Shown: positions 55,265-64,000 of the stretch, piece after piece
How the letters are laid out: each line of letters opens with the position of its first letter
Numbering within the stretch: the first letter of the stretch is position 1
Source of the DNA: Prototheca cutis
Lineage: Eukaryota; Chlorophyta; Trebouxiophyceae; Chlorellales; Chlorellaceae
Assembly (NCBI GenBank): GCA_002897115.2
Contig: BCIH01000002.1
Coordinates: forward strand, 1,628,771 to 1,692,770
Direction: 5' to 3'
DNA length: 64,000 bases
The notes under the pieces: generated by a model
Database searches by the model: none
What the model saw: only the letters and a program-made list of their open reading frames with translations
Told to the model about the DNA's origin: nothing
Made by a program: the position numbers and the translations under genes

Positions 55265-57168
55265 ATCCAGGTGGGGTACGATTCCAGACAAACTGGGGCG
55301 CACCCCACAAGAGATCCGTGAGGGTAGCCCAGAAACAAACTGGCCTCACAGCACGTGTTCAATGGTACTGATCCGGGGCGCAGGGCCTGCAGCAAATCTT
55401 GATGATCAAATCATATCAGGTGGAGTGCCCGGGAGGGGGACGTGCAGAGGGGGGGAGCTTGGGTTTGCGATCAAAAGGCGGCGGCCTAGTGCCGGTCAGA
55501 AGCAGCCTCTCCCCCAGGTGGCGGGTGTTCCGCGCGGCGTTGACGTCGCGGTTCCACACCACGCCACACCTCTGGCATTTGAGGACAGCGTACTTGTTCC
55601 GGGCGGTGCTGCTGTTTGGGTTGCGTGCAGTGCTGCCGCTGGATGGGGGCCACTGTCAACCATGGGGCACCACGTCCACCGGTCTCGCCCCGGCCTGGAG
55701 CACCTGTTGTGCTTGATGCCGGCGTAGCACCTGGGTGGGCGTCTTCTCTTTCGACCTGCGCCGCATCACGAACACATGCCTCTTGTGCATGGTCGGCCGC
55801 CTCAATGCCACCCATGCGGTGTGCATGTCCCAGGACAGCCACCGGTGCAGCCCTCCCTTCGAGGTCGTGCTCACGTGGTAGCAGTGCGTCGTGCGGGGAC
55901 GGCACGATGTCGGTCAGGGAGCTGTCCCCAGCCCTGCAACAGCTGGCGCATCGACCAGACTGATACAGTGGCTGCACTATCCATTCCCGTGGTCCGCTTC
56001 AATGCAGGATGAGGAGAAGGCGTTTTTTGACTACGGACGTCAACTGGCACCAGCCACCCACAGGTCCTCAGCCCGACGATGAAGCCCAGCACATGGACGA
56101 CTGCCATGATCCGAGCCAGCCGGCAGATGGCTGTTGGGTCAGCCGCCGGCAGCGGCGGCCCAACCCTTGCTGTGCTGAGCAGGGTACACCATGAGACCTC
56201 CATGGTGCCAGATCCCGGCAGACTGCTGTGGACAGCCAGCTGGTCTTGCTGACCCCGAGTGGGGAATCCCAGCATGGGGACAATGCCGGACCTTCAACCC
56301 CTGCCTCTCGCCACCCCTGCAAGACTTTGTCATCAACTGCATCGTGCAGTGCCACATGCTGAAGAACCCACATGCACCGAAGGATGACCATGTTCGATTC
56401 ACTCGAGGAGTGCTAAGCACCCGCTCCCCAGAACCCGTCGACAAGTGGGCGGCAGAGCTAGAAGAAGAAGGGCTCTGGGCTGAGATACCTCCCAACTCAG
56501 GATCTGGATCCAAGAAGCGGAAGATCGGGTGGCGGGAACTCTCAGTCGCCAGAAGTACAAGCGGAGGACCACAGCGAGGCCAGATGCAGGTGCAGAGGCC
56601 CAGAAAACGGTGGCCACGACATTGCCTGTTGCTGGACGTGAATCTGATCCCTAGAGAGATTGACCTGTCTTTGTCTGCACAGTACTCCCCTTGATTCGAC
56701 AAAATAGTGGACAATTGAATCATGATATGGAGGTGTAAGACGAGATTTTCTTCTGACATCAACCAAACAGCACCTGCTCTGGCGCCCAAACAGGTGTAAG
56801 ACTCTTTGGTTCTTGCCAATCCCGATCGCGCTTGCTGGCGGCGCGTTTGAAGAAGGCCAAGGGCCGCCGAACGAGAAACCGCAGAGACACAACTCCCATC
56901 TGCATCCGCAATCCTTTCACTATCTCGATTTCTGGGGTAACAGGCGTTGCAGGGCCCTACACGCGCGGCTTGGTGGCCCACCCCCCCCCGCAGCTGCGCA
57001 GCCCCCGAACGTCGAAGGGTGATTGCCCACGAGCGCGCTCCTTTCTGGCCCCGCCCTGTTATCAAACCGTGCTTTGGGTGCGGAATAAATATTTTCGCGC
57101 AGTTATACAAGGGAGTGATGCACGGGTGCCGCACGGAAGGGCCTGGGAGGGATTTTCGGGAATCGTGG
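55265..57168 (-). mobile_element. Fanzor/TnpB-like element, copy 2 (inverted relative to copy 1)
   Basis: Matches the reverse complement of 20897-22806 over nearly its full length with scattered substitutions and indels. Shared anchors include GTCTGGAATCGTACCCCACC at one end and TGCGGAATAAA near the other. It sits between the kinase 3' end and the riboflavin kinase gene. No terminal inverted repeats or target-site duplication are obvious by eye. A 379-codon stop-free minus-strand run (56139-57278) covers much of it but is not open in copy 1. Confidence 0.7.
55406..55725 (-). pseudogene. TnpB/Fanzor-like nuclease C-terminal segment, copy 2
   Basis: The minus strand reads NKYAVLKCQRCGVVWNRDVN then AARNTRHLGERLLLTG, ending in TGA at 55406-55408. 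C-x2-C followed by WNRDVNAARN is the full TnpB/Fanzor consensus for the zinc ribbon and RuvC-III Asp, better preserved than in copy 1. Upstream text GIKHNRCSR stays open for about 40 codons, then similarity to copy 1 continues in another frame. Whether introns or frameshifts break it I cannot decide, so it is listed as a remnant. Confidence 0.72.
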
Positions 57169-57313
57169 TATTCCCGGGGCATTTCGAGCACACGACCCAT
57201 CTCATCAATAGCGTCCTGTCTTCTTGAGTGATCACATGCCTTGATCGAAGGTATTGGAACTTGATTCTGAAACCCCATCTGTGGACGGGGCCCGAGTCGG
57301 CGTCGGCGTTGGC

Positions 57314-59510
57314 ATGGGGTTGGTTCCGGAACCCCCCGTTCGCTGTGTGATCTGGGACTTGGACGGCACCGTGCTGGACACCGAGTCCCTCATTGCCAGC
57401 GTCGCGCAGGAGGTTCTGAGCGCACATGGTGCGGAGCTGACGCCCGTCGCGCGCCTGAATAGTGTGGGTCGCCGGCCCCTCGAGGCCTGGGCCGCTGTCA
57501 GGGAGGCCCTCCAGGTGGAGGCACCAGCCGAGCAACTCCTGGAAGAATCAGAGGCCATGCTCCGTCTCAGGTGCGCCTCGTGGGCATGGGATGGGGGTTT
57601 TGACTTTGTATGTATGCGAATGCAGCCCAAGATCCAGATGTCTTTGGGGATACAACCTCGGTAGATGAGAGTTTGAGTCTCTATTTCTGTGGAGGGCTTG
57701 GCCCCTTGTTCTTGTGAGACTGTTTTGTTGCTCGGTTGATCCCCCCGCTCCGCTTCCTGCCATAGGCAAACATTCCAGACAATCCAATGCCCAACGCAGA
57801 TGGAAGGACGCGCGGCTGCTGCCGGGGGCGCACCGGTTGCTGACCCACCTCCGGGACCATGGCGTTCCGATGGCCCTGGTGACTTCCACGCTGCGTTCGA
57901 ATCTCACGGTCAAGCTGGGAGACCACGACCATCTGCACAGCTTTTTCAACATGACGTGCTGTGGAGACGAGGTGCGTGGTGGTCCCGCACAGAATGTATC
58001 TGCATGGGTGCCTGGGGTGCCCTCGAGGCGGTATCATCACGCCAGTTCGCCGGACGATTGCAAGACGATGAATTCCAGTGAGGACACTCCGAGCACTGCC
58101 AGAAGATGAATCACTCGCTCTATTTCATGGCTCCAAACCACCCTGCCACGACGACATCCAGGTGGACAACGGCAAGCCAGCTCCCGACAGCTTCCTTGCA
58201 GCTGCCCAGCACTTGGCCCAGGTCCCCGAGGACTGCCTGGTGATCGAGGACTCGCCAACTGGTATCCAGGCCGCGGCGGCAGCTGGCATGCGTGCCATCC
58301 ACGTCCCTTCCATGGCACGTTCAATGCTGGCCGGGGCCATGCTTGGTCATGACGGCACTGCCTGCACAGTTGGATTGCACCCACGTGCAGGGGTCGGGAA
58401 TTGCTGCTCACCTTGCCCATTGCTGCTGCAGGTGGATGGCCGGGAAAGGCATAAGCAAGAGGTGGAAGAGATGAAGAGCAAGGGTATCACAACGCTGCCT
58501 TCGCTGCTGGACTTTCGGCCGGAGCAGTTTGGTCTGCCTGCATTCAAGGATGCAATCGCCGGCACCATCCCCCTGGACCCGGTCTGGAAGATCAAGGGAA
58601 CAGTCGTCAAAGGCTTTGGCCGAGGTGTGTGTGTGCAGCGCTGGGTTGTATAATGCATGATGGAGAAGGACGTTTGTTTTGCTTTTATGGGTTTGTGGGT
58701 GGAAAGGGCGGGGGGGTTCAGATTTTTCTGGGTGGGTGGGCTTGGGGAATTGAAAAGGATCGAGGGCTTGAATGTGCATCTGTGTGAGAGATTTAATTTT
58801 TGCTTGGTGCGATACGGAGAAAGCAAACTTGTCTCCGCCACCACTCCAACCCCCCCGTTCCCTGCAGGATCCAAGGAGCTGGGTGTTCCCACGGCCAACC
58901 TCGACGAGGCTTCGCTGCGGGATAGNCTGGCCGAGGCGGTCACAGGGATCTACGCCGGCTGGGCNTCTGTCGGCGATTCGTCCGCCGTGTACAAGATGTG
59001 CATGAGCGTTGGTGGGTGCCGGCTGTTGTGCAGGCGCAGGGCGGGGATTGTGACTGGCAAATCCATTCGAAACCCCACTCCATCACCATCCCCTCCACCA
59101 GGGTTCAATCCAGTGTATAAAAACACAGAGAAGACATGCGAGCCCTGGATCTTGCACGACTTTCCCGAGGATTTCTATGGCCAACAGATTCGCTTGCTGG
59201 TGTGCGCATACCTTCGCCCCGAAGCTGACTTTGTCTCCCTCCAGGTACGCCTTTTTGGGGGAAGGGAAGGGGCACCAAATTGCAGCCCAGTTGCTGCTTG
59301 CAAACACAAAATGTTTCTGGACTCGTCCATAACCATCCCCATCCCCCCCCCCCCCCCCAAAAAAAAAACAAAAACAAAACAAAACACATTCTGCAGGCCC
59401 TAATCGACAAAATTCACGAAGACGCAGACATCACGCGAGCGGCGCTGGACCTGGAACCCTATGCCGCCATGAAGAACGACCCGAGCCTCCGTCCCAACCC
59501 AGCAGAGTGA
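57314..59510 (+). CDS. Bifunctional HAD-type FMN hydrolase / riboflavin kinase
   Basis: Plant-type fusion: an N-terminal haloacid-dehalogenase phosphatase (FMN to riboflavin) and a C-terminal riboflavin kinase (riboflavin + ATP to FMN). Seven exons (57314-57570, 57800-57971, 58162-58314, 58432-58624, 58868-59011, 59102-59244, 59397-59510) join to 391 residues. HAD motifs: [12 protein letters not shown] (nucleophile Asp), [16 protein letters not shown] and [12 protein letters not shown]. Linker [16 protein letters not shown]. Kinase: [20 protein letters not shown] (Mg-ATP site) and [20 protein letters not shown] followed by DFYG. Intron 3 starts ATG|GCACGT, a GC donor. Two Ns (58926, 58965) each hide one residue. 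Intron 6 holds a C-run/A-run tract. Start is the first ATG compatible with the domain; a stop lies upstream in frame. Confidence 0.94.
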
Positions 59511-59675
59511 CACCTGTCCTATCTTGGACTGCGCTGCACACACAGTTTATAAATCTGGGACCTTTTCTTTCTAAAAGCGTCACGCGTTTCAAAATTGAAA
59601 ACTTGGCTGTATTCTTCTGGTGTGGGGAGGCCAACCTGCCAAACCAAGCCCTGCTTAAGCAGCTTCCTCCCAGCT

Positions 59676-61865
<2,190 letters not shown>

Positions 61866-62378
61866 CACGGAATTAGACGGGCACGCTTCCCTGAGTACAG
61901 CAACGCTTAATTTTCACCAGAGATAATCACATATGTCTATGCACACTGGGACATAAATGTGCAGCGCAGAGGTTTTGGTGCATTATGATTTGCGTGTCGA
62001 TTTTTTTGTCGACGTGCCTTGCGCGACGTGACCCTGCACCCGTCGAAACCCCTGGGGGAGACCGGGGAACCATCGGCCTGGCCTGCAACAAACCGAGAAT
62101 CCACATCAATACTCTTGAGAATACATTGCACTTACAACATTTCTTAAGCGTTTTGTACAGGGAGCTGGGGAGGAAGAGGGGGAAACGCAGGTGGTGGTGG
62201 TAACCATTATCAGGAGAACAAAACAGCCGCTCGCGCTTTCAATCAGATGCGCCAGCCGCACATGGAAAACCCACGGAATATATACAGTACAAGCTGGGCT
62301 CTCGCTCGCTCGACAGGGGAGCACACGCGCTCGCGCTTTCCATCCACTAAGGGCAATGAGGACCTGCGGAGACGCATC
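61866..62378. other. Intergenic region upstream of CPX1
   Basis: About 510 bases between the CPX1 start and the stop of the next minus-strand frame. No gene is visible; CPX1 promoter expected here. Confidence 0.5.
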
Positions 62379-62882
62379 CTAGAGTACAGTGGTCGCGACA
62401 TGGCTGGGTGTTGTGGCGTGCGCTCTGGCCACGGACAGTGCCGTGGTCGACAAGTAGAACAGGGAATGGCCGGCGGCATAGGCGCAGAGCAAGGCCCAGA
62501 AGGCCATGAGGTGCAGGCTCCAGGGCGAGGGCTTGGTCTGGAAGCCCAGACCCTCGCCCTCATCGTCGCTGTCCCCGCCGTGCCACCAGTCATCGTTGCC
62601 GCCATCTCCCGAGCCACCCCCACCGCCCCAGCCCCGTCGCCGCCGGCGCCTGGGGGCCGTGAGGCAGATGGAGGGCACACTCACATAGCGGATGGAAGTC
62701 TCAGACAGGGGCCGGGTCCGAGGGGGGAGCACCGCCGAGGCGGACACNGGTCCCGCGCTGCATGACGTCTCAAACGTGCTCGCTGCAATAGCAGCGCACG
62801 ACATGGGGCTCCGGTAGTGCGTGGGGCTGCTCACGCACTCGGCCCCGCAAGCCCGGGAAGCCAACGACACGGTCAGAACCAT
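62379..62882 (-). CDS. Uncharacterised small membrane protein, possibly plastid-targeted
   Basis: A single-exon 167-residue frame from ATG 62880-62882. The Ser/Ala/Cys-rich N-terminus with few acids resembles a transit peptide. A basic patch (APRRRRRRGW) is followed by a glycine/aspartate-rich linker (GGGGGSGDGGNDDWWHGGDS) like that of many chloroplast envelope or thylakoid proteins. A hydrophobic segment follows (HLMAFWALLCAYAAGHSLFY, about residues 125-145). I recognise no family. The absence of introns and one N (62748) lower confidence. Confidence 0.5.
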   Translation of the reverse strand: MVLTVSLASRACGAECVSSPTHYRSPMSCAAIAASTFETSCSAGXVSASAVLPPRTRPLSETSIRYVSVPSICLTAPRRRRRRGWGGGGGSGDGGNDDWWHGGDSDDEGEGLGFQTKPSPWSLHLMAFWALLCAYAAGHSLFYLSTTALSVARAHATTPSHVATTVL

Positions 62883-64000
62883 GAGCTCTCAAATATTGCT
62901 GACACCTCGCCAAAATCTGCAGCGGCCGTTCCAAAATGAAGTGTTTAATATCGTGCAACGCAGAATATGGCGTAGCGGTCCAGACTATCGCTCCCTGAGG
63001 GGTGCAAGCAAAACCCCCGGCACCCTCCCGGCAGGTCCGCACCGCTCGGGACTGTCGTCCGAATCGCCAGGATTCGGCGCTCCGTCCAACCTGGCACGGG
63101 AAACAGTTTATGCGAACCTGCAACTGTGGAGTGCGCGCGACGTGCGACTTCGTGTCAAAGGAAGGCGCAGTCCCAATTTAACCGGGCATGTGAAAAAAAG
63201 CGATCCAATTGCTGGGCAATGGGTCGCGGCTTGAGGGCCCACGCCCCAGGCACGGGGTGAGGGATTAAACGATATAATTTGAGCGCAAAAGTCCTTGGCC
63301 ACCATCCTCTTGTCTCAGGTGGCAGGAGGGACCCCAGGAAAGCTCGTGTCGACCATCTTGGCTCCTCCAGGACCCGTACTTTTGAACGCGCACCAATCGC
63401 CAAGCCAATCAGCCACTGGCAAGACCACCAGTGTCACAATGCACATTGTATTCATTTGGTCTATGCCATGAGATACATCAACCAAATCGTCTGCAATGCA
63501 GTGGATGCATGGTTGCGAGGGTCGTCCTCTTCTGAGAGTGCGTCGGATCATTCACACGTGGCGCAAAAGCGGGGCAGGGGTCCTGCTTACGGGGGGGAGC
63601 TGCTTTCGTTTTGGTTACATGACCAGCATCATTTCATGCTGTATGAACATCAGGTGCTGACATGGAGGGTGCTGCCAACTCCGGGGGTTGCACTGGAGAG
63701 ACAACATGCCGGCCAGGATTCACGGCTAGGGTGCACCTCAAGCAAGGCACAGGCAGAGCATCGACCAAACAGAATTGTGAATGTACTTAATCGACGACTT
63801 TGGAAATAAAGATATGTTTTGGTCACGGTATGCATCCTGCGATAAAATGGTGCCAACACAGGCCCACATGCAGCCAGCGAGGACGGAAAACCACGGTTGC
63901 GCGTTCCCGCGCTTTTTTCCGAGCGCCAGCAGGGCGGCTCTCTCCCCAGTTCCCGACTCGAGGCCAGGCAGTGAAGGGGGCCATGGCACCCGTGGTGCAC
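62883..64000. other. Right-edge region without an assignable gene
   Basis: About 1.1 kb. A plus-strand 176-codon frame (63279-63809) and a minus-strand frame running off the edge (63650-64000) show no motif and contradict each other. A neighbour's terminal exon may lie here. Confidence 0.35.

Noticed and set aside
56139..57278. 379-codon minus-strand frame across element copy 2
   Set aside because: The matching frame in copy 1 is broken, and the text has no motif; kept only as part of the mobile element.
63279..63809. 176-codon plus-strand frame near the right edge
   Set aside because: No motif, no splice partner, and conflicting open frames on the other strand.

Overview
This is a eukaryotic nuclear window, almost certainly from a green alga (Chlorophyta). 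The evidence is a GC-rich sequence with many short exons, split by short introns with clear GT-AG (and some GC-AG) ends. TGTAA, the green-algal polyadenylation signal, follows several stop codons. The gene set is photosynthetic and plant-like: a plant-type PII protein, beta-carbonic anhydrase, a coproporphyrinogen III oxidase with a transit peptide, a plant polyamine transporter, and an HAD-riboflavin kinase fusion. The sequence is draft quality, with scattered single Ns, a 100-N gap at 38066-38165, and very long G/C homopolymers.

Layout. 1-4905 (+): 3' part of DNA polymerase epsilon catalytic subunit, tail to tail with Ku70 (5251-9790, -). 10352-12470 (-): flavin monooxygenase with an NTF2-like N-terminus. 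13799-16318 (-): polyamine/amino-acid transporter, head to head with TIM21 (17526-19050, +). 19421-~20960 (-): unidentified gene next to a ~1.9 kb repeat. 22916-25726 (-): NOP9-type Pumilio protein. 25948-27364 (-): PII, head to head with ubiquitin E1 (27984-32470, +). Then TRM11 (32946-35911, +), beta-carbonic anhydrase (36401 into the gap, +) and a TLC-domain membrane protein (40008-41670, +). MLH1 (42174-46827, -) is head to head with a coiled-coil protein (47300-48901, +). PCID2 (49142-52129, -) is followed by a small membrane protein (52591-52893, +) and an Aurora-like kinase (53014-55083, +). A second, inverted copy of the repeat lies at ~55265-57168. Last come HAD-riboflavin kinase (57314-59510, +), coproporphyrinogen oxidase (59676-61865, -) and a plastid-like small membrane protein (62379-62882, -).

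For twelve genes I joined exons by hand, checking splice dinucleotides and reading phase. Eleven of them give complete open frames ending in a stop: FMO, transporter, TIM21, PII, UBA1, TRM11, TLC, coiled-coil protein, kinase, riboflavin kinase and CPOX. The twelfth, carbonic anhydrase, stays open until it runs into the gap. Most of these are housekeeping genes with no pathway-level clustering, although three genome-maintenance genes (POLE, KU70, MLH1) happen to lie here. 

The accessory part is the inverted pair of ~1.9 kb repeats. Both carry a TnpB/Fanzor-type C-terminal zinc-ribbon with the RuvC-III motif (WNRD-x-N), so this looks like a eukaryotic OMEGA-nuclease (Fanzor-like) mobile element, probably decayed. 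Other points of note are a high share of GC-AG introns and compound poly-C/poly-A tracts inside introns.
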